Source of the DNA: Modestobacter sp.
GTDB taxonomy: Bacteria; Actinomycetota; Actinomycetes; Mycobacteriales; Geodermatophilaceae
Direction of reading: 5' to 3'
Length of the DNA: 6,687 nucleotides
NCBI GenBank assembly: GCA_025963425.1
Contig: JAOPUQ010000077.1
Coordinates: forward strand, 1 to 6,687
Below, in pieces: positions 1-6,199 of this stretch. The notes below the pieces were generated by a model. It was given only the letters and a program-made list of their open reading frames with translations, was not told the DNA's origin and ran no database searches. A program made the position numbers and the translations under genes. Every line of letters starts with the position of its first letter. Position 1 is the stretch's first letter.

Positions 1-2057
1 TGGAAGTCGGGGTTGGTGATCAGCCCATCGGCGACCACCACCTCCTCCATCAGCGCCAGCCCCATGCCCTGCACGATGCCGCCCTCGATCTGGCCGAGCA
101 GCTGGGTGGGGTTGACGACCGTGCCGACGTCCTGGCACGAGGCCACCTGCACCACGCTGACCAGGCCGAGCTCGACGTCGACGTCCACGACCGCCCGCTG
201 CGCGGAGAAGCCGAAGCCGACGTACATCCCGCCCTCGCGGGAGCCGAGCGGGTACGTGGCCGGGTGCTGGAAGTGCTCGGTCGCCCGCAGCGTCTGCCCG
301 GGCGCGGCCGCGGCCACCGAGGTCACCGGCCGGCCGGCGCCGCAGACGATGCGGTCGGCGATCGTCAGCTCGGCGGCGTCCAGCCCGTGCCGGCGGGCCA
401 CCCGAGCGAGCAGCCGGTCCCGGACGGCGACGCACGCCCGGTGCACCGCCGTCCCCGACGCCATGGTCTGCCGGGACGCCGACGTCGAGCCGGCGGAGGC
501 GATGAGGGTGTCCGGCCGGGTCACCTCCACGGTGGTGGCGCCCAGCACCGTGCGGGCCACCTGCTCGGCGACGGTGACGAACCCCTGGCCGACCTCGGCG
601 CAGGCGGTGTGCACCGTGGCGTGGCCGTCGCACAGGCTGACCTCCGCCGTCGACTCGTCCACGTGGCCCTCGCTGAAGGCGAGGTTCTTGACCGTCACCG
701 CGTAGCCCACGCCGCGGCGCACCGCGCGCGGGTCGGCGGCCCCGCCGACCCCGCCGGGGACCTTGTGCGACGGACCTTCGGGCAGGGGGATCGCCCGCAG
801 CCCCTCGATGACCTCACGCACCGGGGTCGGGGCGTCGAAGCGCTGCCCGAAGGTGGCGACATCCCCGCGCTCCAGGGCGTTGCGCAGCCGGATCTCCAGC
901 GGGTCCAGGCCGAGCGCCGCGGCCAGCGCGTCCAGCTGCGCCTCGTGCGCGAACGCCGCCTGCGGAACGCCGAAGCCACGCATCGCCCCGCAGCTGGGGT
1001 TGTTCGTGCGCACCGACCGGCCCTCGAACCGGCCGTTGTCGACCCGGTAGGGGCCCTGCAGCAGCGTGACGGTGTTGGTGATGACCACCGGGCTGGTCGA
1101 GGCGTACGCGCCGCCGTCGAACAGCACCCGGCCCTCGACGCAGACGATCCGGCCGTCGGCATCCGCGGAGTGCCGCAGCCAGATGGTGCCCGGGTGCCGC
1201 TGGCGGTGGGCGAGGAAGGACTCCTCGCGGGTGTATTCGATCTTCACCGGCCGGCCGGTGGCCAGCGCCAGCAGGCAGGCGTGGGTCTGCAGGGTGACGT
1301 CCTCGCGGCCCCCGAACGCCCCGCCGACCCCGGCCAGCCGCACGTGCACCTTCTCCGGCGGCAACCCGGTTGCCCAGCCGACCTGCGTCTGGTCCGAGTG
1401 CAGCCACTGGGTGGCCACGTCCAGCGCCACCCCGCCGTCCGCGGTGGGCCAGGCGAGCCCCGCCTCGGGGGCCAGGAAGGCCTGGTCCTGCATGCCGATC
1501 CGGTAGGTGTTCTCCACCGTCACCACGCCGCGGGCGTCGGGGTCGCCGCAGCTGTAGGAGACGTGCCGGTAGACGTTGCCGTCCGGGTGCAGCGGCGGGG
1601 CGGTCAGCGCCTGCTCGGGGTCGGTCAGCGCGGGCAGCGGCTCGTAGTCGACCTCGACGGCCCGGGCGGCGTGGCGGGCGGTGGCCGCGTCCACCGCGGC
1701 GACCACGGCGACCGGTTCGCCGGCATAGCGGACGACGCCGTCGGCGAGCGCCGGCTCGTCGCGCAGGGTCAGCCCGAAGTACAGGTCGCCGGGGACGTCG
1801 GCGCTGGTGAGGACGGCGTGCACCCCCTCGATCGCCCGCGCGGCGGCGGTGTCGATGCGGAGGATGCGGGCGTTCGGGTGCGGCGAGCGCACCGTGTCGC
1901 CGATCAGCATCCCCTCGGCGGTCAGGTCGCCGGCGTAGGAGAACTCGCCGCGGACCTTCGCCGGGCCGTCCGGCCGCCGGCGCCCGGCCCCCACCCCGCC
2001 CCCGGACACCGCTTCCGGCGCCGACAACGGGTGACGGGCGGGCGCCTCGGAGCTCAT
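1..2057 (-). CDS. Xanthine dehydrogenase-family molybdopterin-binding large subunit (partial, C-terminus beyond the left edge)
   Basis: This is the catalytic subunit of a three-subunit molybdenum hydroxylase that would hydroxylate a C-H next to a ring nitrogen (or an aldehyde) in the cytoplasm. The first 685 codons are present; the family is usually about 750-800 residues, so the C-terminal part with the catalytic Glu is missing. The hammerhead domain starts near residue 34 (KVRGEFSYAGDL). The Mo-cofactor domain shows Gln217 (VATQW), GGAFGGRED at 245-253, CGAMRGFGVPQ around Arg360 and Phe362, and VGQG at 489-492. Gln217 lies exactly 31 residues before Phe248, as Q767 and F798 do in bovine xanthine oxidase (recalled spacing). 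Glu252 matches bovine E802. The position of bovine R880 appears to be Asn328. The ATG overlaps the stop of the [2Fe-2S] gene (ATGA), implying translational coupling. A PucD-like xanthine dehydrogenase is the nearest description I can give, but the substrate cannot be named. Confidence 0.93.
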   Translation of the reverse strand, partial: MSSEAPARHPLSAPEAVSGGGVGAGRRRPDGPAKVRGEFSYAGDLTAEGMLIGDTVRSPHPNARILRIDTAAARAIEGVHAVLTSADVPGDLYFGLTLRDEPALADGVVRYAGEPVAVVAAVDAATARHAARAVEVDYEPLPALTDPEQALTAPPLHPDGNVYRHVSYSCGDPDARGVVTVENTYRIGMQDQAFLAPEAGLAWPTADGGVALDVATQWLHSDQTQVGWATGLPPEKVHVRLAGVGGAFGGREDVTLQTHACLLALATGRPVKIEYTREESFLAHRQRHPGTIWLRHSADADGRIVCVEGRVLFDGGAYASTSPVVITNTVTLLQGPYRVDNGRFEGRSVRTNNPSCGAMRGFGVPQAAFAHEAQLDALAAALGLDPLEIRLRNALERGDVATFGQRFDAPTPVREVIEGLRAIPLPEGPSHKVPGGVGGAADPRAVRRGVGYAVTVKNLAFSEGHVDESTAEVSLCDGHATVHTACAEVGQGFVTVAEQVARTVLGATTVEVTRPDTLIASAGSTSASRQTMASGTAVHRACVAVRDRLLARVARRHGLDAAELTIADRIVCGAGRPVTSVAAAAPGQTLRATEHFQHPATYPLGSREGGMYVGFGFSAQRAVVDVDVELGLVSVVQVASCQDVGTVVNPTQLLGQIEGGIVQGMGLALMEEVVVADGLITNPDF

Positions 2058-2563
2058 CGGGTGGCCTCTCGGCGGGTGCGGGCGGCGGTCTCCACCGCGG
2101 CCACGATCCGCCCGTAGCCGGTGCACCGACAGAGGTTGCCGTACAGCGCCGCCTCGATCTCCGCGCGCGACGGGTCGGTGTTCTGCTCGAGCAACTCGGT
2201 GGCGGCGGTGACGAAGCCGGCGGTGCAGATGCCGCACTGCACGGCGCCCTCGGCGAGGAAGGCCTCCTGGACGTCGGAGAGCTCGCCGTCCGGGCTCCCG
2301 ATCGAGGCGACCGTCTCCACGGTCGCACCGGCCGCGGTCGCCGCCGGGACCAGGCACGAGCACAGCACGTGCGCACCGTCGCCGAGGTCGGCCCGCACCG
2401 CGCACGCGCCGCAACGGCCGTGCGCGCAACCGGTCTTCGGGCCGCGCACGCCCAGCCGGTCGCGGAGCACGGTGAGCAGCGACTCCGACCAGCGTGCGGT
2501 CACCTCGTGGGCGACGCCGTCCACGGTGAGGCCGAACGTGACGGACTCGTCCGGTCCGGTCAT
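2054..2563 (-). CDS. Molybdenum hydroxylase [2Fe-2S] small subunit (XdhC/CoxS/PucE type)
   Basis: This 169-residue protein carries two [2Fe-2S] clusters that pass electrons from the Mo centre to FAD. The N-terminal plant-ferredoxin-like domain (about 8-80) has Cys46, Cys51 and Cys54 (GCAHGRCGACA) with Cys70 as the fourth ligand; Cys68 is an extra cysteine beside it. The C-terminal helical domain has Cys110 and Cys113 (QCGICTAG) and Cys145 and Cys147 (NLCRCTGY). All eight ligands are therefore present and the length is normal for the family. The usual QCGFCTPG is QCGICTAG here, a mild variation. The ATG overlaps the stop of the FAD-subunit gene by four bases, and its own stop overlaps the start of the Mo subunit in the same way, so the three are co-translated. 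There is no signal peptide. Confidence 0.96.
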   Translation of the reverse strand: MTGPDESVTFGLTVDGVAHEVTARWSESLLTVLRDRLGVRGPKTGCAHGRCGACAVRADLGDGAHVLCSCLVPAATAAGATVETVASIGSPDGELSDVQEAFLAEGAVQCGICTAGFVTAATELLEQNTDPSRAEIEAALYGNLCRCTGYGRIVAAVETAARTRREATR

Positions 2564-3396
2564 GACCCCAGTCCTCCGTCGATCTGTGCCCGGGTGACCA
2601 GCCGGACGGCGAGCACCCCGAGCGCGTGCCGGCGGTAGTCGGCCGAGGCGATCGGGTCCTCGGGCGGATCGACCGCGGCGGCCACCGCCGCCCGCAGGTC
2701 CGCCGGTGTCGCCTGGCCGTCCAGCAGGGCGGTGCCGACGGCGTCGACGTCGTCCGAGCGCAGTGGGGTGGGCCCGGCGTTGCCGAACGCCAGCCGGACG
2801 ACGCCGTCCCGGGACACGACCGCGGCGCTGACCGTGGCCACGAACTGGGCGTTGCGCCGGCCGACCTTCACGTAGTCGGCGAACCCGCCGTGCCGGGGCA
2901 GCCGGATCGCGGTGAGCAGCTCACCCGCGGCCAGCCCGGTGCGGCCGGGGGCGGTGACGAAGCCGTCGAAGGGGACGGTGCGCACGCCGGTCGCCGAGGT
3001 GAGCTCGAGCCGGGCGCCGCCGGCGAGCAGCGCGGGCAGCAGGTTGCGGTAGGGCAGCGCGCTGACCACGTTCCCGCCGATCGTGGCCTCGGTGCGGACC
3101 AGCGGGGTGCCCAGCGACGCGGCGGCGGCGGCCAGCCCGGCGTCCGGCGCGCCGGTCAGCGCCGCGACCGGCGTGCCCGCGCCGATCACCAGGTCCTCGC
3201 CGTCCACCCGGACCCCGCGCAGCGCGCCGACCCGGCGCAGCGACACGAAGCCGGCTGCCTCGCGGGTGCGCCAGAGCAGGTCCGGCATGACCTCGGTGCC
3301 CCCGGCGACGACGACCGCGCCGGGGCGCTCGGCGAGGGCGGCCAGCGCCTCGTCGGGTGTCTCGGGGAGGGCGAACATCGGCGCTGCCAGCAGCAC
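2560..3396 (-). CDS. Molybdenum hydroxylase FAD-binding medium subunit (CoxM/PucC type)
   Basis: This 278-residue flavoprotein subunit takes electrons from the iron-sulfur subunit and delivers them to NAD+ or another acceptor. The FAD-binding PCMH fold begins almost at the N-terminus, with AGGTEVMPDL (31-40) as the first nucleotide loop and TIGGNVVSALPYRNLLPALL (105-124) as the second. The family often has Asp where LPYRN has Arg-Asn. The C-terminal part (about 175-278) fits the CO dehydrogenase flavoprotein C-terminal domain. The GTG start is chosen because GGAGGTG lies six bases upstream of it. An ATG four bases earlier (3398-3400) is in the wrong frame, and an in-frame ATG at 3376-3378 would lack a ribosome site. 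It is the first gene of the operon; its stop overlaps the next start as ATGA. Confidence 0.94.
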   Translation of the reverse strand: MLLAAPMFALPETPDEALAALAERPGAVVVAGGTEVMPDLLWRTREAAGFVSLRRVGALRGVRVDGEDLVIGAGTPVAALTGAPDAGLAAAAASLGTPLVRTEATIGGNVVSALPYRNLLPALLAGGARLELTSATGVRTVPFDGFVTAPGRTGLAAGELLTAIRLPRHGGFADYVKVGRRNAQFVATVSAAVVSRDGVVRLAFGNAGPTPLRSDDVDAVGTALLDGQATPADLRAAVAAAVDPPEDPIASADYRRHALGVLAVRLVTRAQIDGGLGS

Positions 3397-3400
3397 TCAT

Positions 3401-3407
3401 CACCTCC
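3401..3407 (-). promoter_or_regulatory. Strong ribosome binding site of the FAD-subunit gene
   Basis: On the minus strand this reads GGAGGTG, a near-ideal Shine-Dalgarno sequence. Six bases separate GGAGG from the GTG at 3396, which decides that start over the out-of-frame ATG that follows it immediately. Confidence 0.8.
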
Positions 3408-3439
3408 GGTAGGGAAACGGACCGGAACGTAGCCCGACT

Positions 3440-3465
3440 GTGTTCCGGAGACGTGTCCGGAACAC
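3440..3465. promoter_or_regulatory. 26-base palindrome between the regulator gene and the Mo-hydroxylase operon; candidate operator, possibly also a terminator
   Basis: The arms GTGTTCCGGA and TCCGGAACAC are perfect 10-base inverted repeats around GACGTG. Only one base pair of the whole 26-base dyad is mismatched. A further half-site, CCGGAAC, lies at 3422-3428. The dyad begins 7 bases beyond the regulator's stop codon and ends about 43 bases before the FAD-subunit start. A weak -10-like TACGTT (minus strand, 3426-3431) would place the dyad over the -35 region of an operon promoter, which suits an operator. It could also fold as a hairpin ending regulator transcription, but no T-run follows. 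The near-perfect symmetry through the centre favours a protein-binding site. It does not resemble the GTATAC elements near the other two genes, so a different regulator may bind here. Confidence 0.55.
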
Positions 3466-3471
3466 GGCCGG

Positions 3472-4170
3472 TCAGGGCGCGACGGCGTGTTCGGCGTCGC
3501 TGAAGTGCTGGAGCGCGAACCGGCTGGAGGACGCCACGTGCTGGCGCATCAGCTGCTCGGCCCGGTCGGCGTCCTGGTCGCGCAGCGCGTCCAGGATCGC
3601 CCGGTGCTCGCTGATGGCTGTGCCGGCCCGGTCGGCGGGGTAGGCGTAGTTGGAGCGGTAGCTGACGGTGAAGGCGAGCACCTGACCCATGATCGTCTGC
3701 AGCAGCCGGCTGCCGGTCGCCTCGCTGATGATCGTGTGGAAGGCCAGGTCGGCCAGCGCCTGCTCGGGCGCCGTGCCCGAGGCGCTGATCCGCTCCAGCT
3801 TGGCGTGGGCGTCCTCCAGCGCGTCGAGGTCGTGCCGGGTGCGCGTGGTTGCGGCCTCGCGGGCCGCGTAGGACTCCAGCACCCCGCGCAGCGAGTAGAT
3901 CTGCACGATGTCGTGCGCGGTGATGGTGCGGACGGTCGCCCCCCGGTTCGGGGTGAGCTCGACCAGGCCCTCGCTCTGCAGGGTGAACAGGGCCTCGCGC
4001 ACCGGCGTCCGGCTGACCCCGAGCTGCTCGGCGAGCAGTCGCTCGGGCAGTGGCTCGCCCGGCTTGAGCTGCCCGGAGAAGATCTCGGTGCGCAGGATCC
4101 GCGCCACGCCCTCGCTGGTCCGCTGGGACATCGGGACGAGGCCACGGCCCAAGGCTCCCAAGGGCTGCAT
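3472..4170 (-). CDS. GntR-family transcriptional regulator, FCD (FadR) subfamily
   Basis: This is a DNA-binding regulator of 232 residues from the chosen ATG. The winged helix-turn-helix covers about 16-80, with the GntR signature VSRTPVREAL at 52-61 and the wing PNRGATV. The effector domain (about 88-220) is all-helical FCD type. It keeps the probable metal ligands Asp141 and His145 (DLAFH), His189 (EHRAIL) and His211 (MRQHV), so it should bind a carboxylate-like ligand through a divalent metal, as FCD members are known to. The ATG at 4170 has GGAG six bases upstream. A GTG at 4218 would add 16 residues; it has no ribosome site but lies eight bases after a -10-like TATCCT (4227-4232), so a leaderless start there is possible. 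The gene sits between the two pathway blocks in the same direction as both minus-strand units, and is the likely local regulator. Confidence 0.93.
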   Translation of the reverse strand: MQPLGALGRGLVPMSQRTSEGVARILRTEIFSGQLKPGEPLPERLLAEQLGVSRTPVREALFTLQSEGLVELTPNRGATVRTITAHDIVQIYSLRGVLESYAAREAATTRTRHDLDALEDAHAKLERISASGTAPEQALADLAFHTIISEATGSRLLQTIMGQVLAFTVSYRSNYAYPADRAGTAISEHRAILDALRDQDADRAEQLMRQHVASSSRFALQHFSDAEHAVAP

Positions 4171-4287
4171 GCTGAGCTCCGTTCCCGGCTGACCAGTGGC
4201 GGCGGTCTGCCTCGTCACTGCCGGGGAGGATACGGCGCGCGGACGGGGGCGGCCGCCGGTGCCGCGCGCGGCGGCCCGCCGACGGCA

Positions 4288-4322
4288 CGGGGGCGCTCCC
4301 GGGGATCCCGGGAGCGCCCCCG
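4288..4322 (-). terminator. Strong GC-rich hairpin terminator after the Amt-like gene
   Basis: A perfect 16-bp inverted repeat (arms 4288-4303 and 4307-4322, CGGGGGCGCTCCCGGG and its complement) surrounds a three-base GAT loop. It starts 19 bases after the Amt-like stop codon. No U-tract follows, as is common for actinobacterial terminators. It should separate Amt transcripts from the regulator gene downstream. The rest of the 4171-4341 gap shows only a weak -10-like TATCCT at 4227-4232. Confidence 0.82.
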
Positions 4323-4341
4323 CCGTACGGGTCCGGCTGGA

Positions 4342-5769
4342 TCAGGCGTGCACGCCGTCCGCGTCGCCGGAGCGCTCGGGGATCGGGGCGGTGCCCCCGG
4401 TCGCCGAGCCCAGCGGTGCGGTCGCCGGGCGGAGGTCGTCGCCGAAGTTCGTGACACCCCACTGCGCGACGTCCATGCCCACCAGTTCGGCCTCCTCGGA
4501 GACCCGGAGACCGCCGAACTTCTCGAAGATCAGGCACATGATCAGCGCAGGCACCCCCACGACGAGCACGGTGGCGACGACGCCGGCCAGCTGCCACCAC
4601 GGCGTGATCTCGGCGACCCCGACGGCGTAGTCACCCTCGAGACCGATGTAGCCGCCCGTCGGCGTGCCCCACTCGAGGAAGCCGCAGAGCAGAGCGCCCA
4701 GGATGCCGGGGCCCAGGGCGAGCGGGACGACCTTCGGGTCGTCGATCCCGGCCTTGCGCAGCAGCGCGGCGGTGCCGAGGGCGACCAGCGGGCCGAGCGC
4801 GCCCACGAGCAGGCAGATCCAGGCGGTGCTGACGTCGAACAGTGTCCCGCCCATGACCACGCCGGCGACGGGGCCCAGCAGCGCCCAGGTCGCCTCCCGG
4901 CGGACGTAGGCCAGTACGAGACCCATCACGGCACCGCCGAGGATCGCGGCGAACAGGTTCACGATCACCACGCCGATGCCGCTCTCGGTGAAGGAGATCC
5001 CGAAGAAGCCGACGTCGGGGACGATGAAGCCGCTCCCGATCGTGACGAAGGGCAGCGCGAACAGGATCAGCAGGACGCCGACGCCCACCAGGCCGACGTT
5101 GTGGCCGACCGGTCGGGCCGCGCTCGCGTGCGGACGGAAGGCGCCCAGGCGCGGGCCGACCCGCCACGCGAGCACGAGGACGAACGTGCCGGCGGTGATG
5201 TAGAGCGGGAAGATGCCGTCGAAGTCGTGGGTGCCGCGGAGCGTGAGCGGGGAGAGCGAACCCCAGCACAGGTACCCCACCAGCGGGGAGAGCACGGCGC
5301 CGATGACGAAGGACATCACGTACAGCGGCAGCGGCTTGATCCGCTCGACGACGCCGGTGTGGATCAGGCCGACGGTCGCCATCGTGAAGGTCACGAAGAA
5401 GACCAGGAAGATCTGCAGGACGTCGGCCTCGGGCAGCAGCGCCGGGTCGATGTACCGCGAGGCGGTGGTGGTGAAGTTGCCACCCAGCCACCAGTCCTTG
5501 ACCGCCTGCCACAGCGGCGAGGGGACGCCGAAGGCCTGGTTGAACTGCCACTGCCAGATCGGGTAGCCGATCAGCAGGGTGCCCAGGCCACCGACCATGG
5601 CGGCGCCGATCTTCTGGACGACGGTGTCCAGGACGTTGCGTCGACGCACCATGCCCATGTCCACCAGGACGAGGCCGATGAGCACCAGCAGGACGGCCAC
5701 GGCGCCGAGCGTGTAGATGAACGTGGCCATGATCCAGTTGCTGGAGGCCTGTTCGGGGAACTGTTCCAT
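4342..5769 (-). CDS. Divergent Amt/Mep/Rh-family membrane transporter (ammonium transporter homologue lacking the twin histidines)
   Basis: This is a 475-residue polytopic inner-membrane protein with about 11 predicted hydrophobic helices and no cleavable signal. Family landmarks align in order with E. coli AmtB (compared from memory): GMVRRRN (39-45) and Gln52; Phe128 (F107) fourteen residues before Glu142-Arg143 of GVVERIK; Trp169 (W148); HDFDG with Asp182 (D160); GHN at 222-224; IGSG at 244-247 (S219); and the IDDP loop at 342-345. The pore is unusual: the position of His168 is Tyr190, His318 falls on Ala351 or Leu352, and the second gate Phe215 region reads LPFVTIGSG. It may carry something other than ammonium, use another mechanism, or act as a sensor. 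AGGAG lies five bases before the ATG. It is monocistronic, with its own terminator, and divergent from the amidase gene. Confidence 0.9.
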   Translation of the reverse strand: MEQFPEQASSNWIMATFIYTLGAVAVLLVLIGLVLVDMGMVRRRNVLDTVVQKIGAAMVGGLGTLLIGYPIWQWQFNQAFGVPSPLWQAVKDWWLGGNFTTTASRYIDPALLPEADVLQIFLVFFVTFTMATVGLIHTGVVERIKPLPLYVMSFVIGAVLSPLVGYLCWGSLSPLTLRGTHDFDGIFPLYITAGTFVLVLAWRVGPRLGAFRPHASAARPVGHNVGLVGVGVLLILFALPFVTIGSGFIVPDVGFFGISFTESGIGVVIVNLFAAILGGAVMGLVLAYVRREATWALLGPVAGVVMGGTLFDVSTAWICLLVGALGPLVALGTAALLRKAGIDDPKVVPLALGPGILGALLCGFLEWGTPTGGYIGLEGDYAVGVAEITPWWQLAGVVATVLVVGVPALIMCLIFEKFGGLRVSEEAELVGMDVAQWGVTNFGDDLRPATAPLGSATGGTAPIPERSGDADGVHA

Positions 5770-5928
5770 TCCGTCTCCTGTGCAGCGGGAAGGAGCCGGC
5801 CGGCGCGTAGGGGCGCAGGCGGCAGAGGGTGGGGGTGGTGCTGACCCGTCCGGACCGGCGTCGGGCCGGCGGAGAGTGGCGCCTCGACCCGCGGCAGTCG
5901 ACGGTCACGGGATCGATTGAGGCGGGAA

Positions 5929-5956
5929 CGTATACCGGTATGCCATCGGTAGACAA
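5929..5956 (-). promoter_or_regulatory. Predicted promoter of the Amt-like gene
   Basis: The minus strand reads TTGTCT (5951-5956), a 16-base spacer, then TATACG (5929-5934), a fair sigma-70-type match. Transcription would start near 5922, giving an untranslated leader of about 150 bases. The -10 lies within the GTATAC element at 5930-5945. The same -35 and spacer length occur in the promoter of the divergent gene. Confidence 0.5.
5930..5945. promoter_or_regulatory. Candidate operator, copy 1 (GTATAC-CG-GTATGCCA)
   Basis: This 16-base element is identical to the one at 6121-6136 except for its two central bases. Its core is a partial dyad (ATACCGGTAT), with half-sites of the form TGGCATAC on one arm and ACGTATAC on the other. 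It overlaps the predicted -10 of the Amt-like gene, where a repressor would block RNA polymerase. GTATAC and TGGTATA cores are known in operators of GntR/FCD regulators such as NanR, so the regulator encoded at 3472-4170 is the natural candidate. Confidence 0.55.
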
Positions 5957-6007
5957 GACCCTTTTCCTGCAGGTCAACGGCGTGCACCGAAGGACGATGG
6001 CGTTGCG

Positions 6008-6033
6008 GTTACATCAGATTTCGGGCCGGTTAC
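6008..6033 (-). promoter_or_regulatory. Possible GlnR-type nitrogen-control box
   Basis: On the minus strand this reads GTAAC, six bases, GAAAT, five bases, GTAAC. The actinobacterial GlnR box is GTnAC-n6-GAAAC, often repeated, so the first module matches at nine of ten defined positions and the second a-site is exact, though one base too close. The second b-site (GCCAT) is poor. The site lies about 50-80 bases upstream of the predicted Amt-like promoter, consistent with an activator. MtrA recognises related sequences, so that regulator is an alternative. Confidence 0.35.
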
Positions 6034-6099
6034 GTCTGCGGGAGGGTCTTCCGTCCCGCGCCCGGATGCCGCAAGGTGGCGGCGGTGCACGGCCAGCTG

Positions 6100-6127
6100 T
6101 TGTCTTCGTGGCCAAGCTTGGTATACA
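6100..6127 (+). promoter_or_regulatory. Predicted promoter of the cysteine hydrolase gene
   Basis: TTGTCT (6100-6105), a 16-base spacer and TATACA (6122-6127) form a plausible sigma-70-type promoter. Transcription would start near 6134, leaving a leader of about 65 bases. The -10 is embedded in the palindrome at 6119-6136, and the layout copies that of the divergent Amt-like promoter. Confidence 0.55.
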
Positions 6128-6136
6128 TGTATGCCA
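6119..6136. promoter_or_regulatory. Candidate operator, copy 2 (18-base palindrome with GTATAC-AT-GTATGCCA)
   Basis: The sequence TGGTATACATGTATGCCA is a dyad with eight of nine pairs matching; only T6122 and G6133 disagree. Its half-sites are TGGTATAC and TGGCATAC. Bases 6121-6136 repeat the element at 5930-5945. It overlaps the -10 of the hydrolase promoter, so a bound regulator should repress. The GntR/FCD protein of this cluster is the likely ligand-responsive partner, by inference. Confidence 0.6.
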
Positions 6137-6199
6137 CGACACACCAGTGGCGTCACACACACCATCAGCGGGCCGACCGCCCATGTGAGAGGGACAGCT

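Noticed and set aside
1..2057. CO dehydrogenase (CoxL) as identity of the Mo subunit
   Set aside because: The active-site loop reads CGAMRGFG, not the AYRCSFR loop of form I CoxL, and the GGAFGGRE motif fits xanthine dehydrogenase-like enzymes.
264..2117. Long plus-strand open frame opposite the Mo-subunit gene (617 codons)
   Set aside because: It is low-complexity Gly/Arg/Ala/Val-rich protein with no recognisable domain, fully antisense to a clear molybdopterin subunit. High GC leaves such frames open.
814..2376. 520-codon minus-strand frame overlapping the [2Fe-2S] and Mo-subunit genes
   Set aside because: It is an Arg/Pro/Ala-rich out-of-frame reading of the true operon with no conserved motif.
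2921..4600. 559-codon minus-strand frame running through Amt, regulator and FAD-subunit genes
   Set aside because: It crosses three well-supported genes in another frame and has only Arg/Ala/Gly-rich low-complexity sequence.
3487..5844. 785-codon plus-strand open frame across the regulator and Amt-like genes
   Set aside because: Its composition (Asp, His, Gln, Glu, Arg-rich, repetitive) is that of an antisense shadow of a membrane-protein gene, and it spans two real genes and a terminator hairpin.
6131..6199. Upstream in-frame ATG at 6131 as start of the hydrolase
   Set aside because: It lies inside the palindromic operator and immediately next to the predicted -10, has no ribosome site, and would add 23 residues with no family resemblance.
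5770..6199. Riboswitch, small RNA or small gene in the divergent region
   Set aside because: No recognisable purine, guanidine or other aptamer core and no convincing coding frame were seen; the region is explained by promoters, paired operators and a possible nitrogen box.
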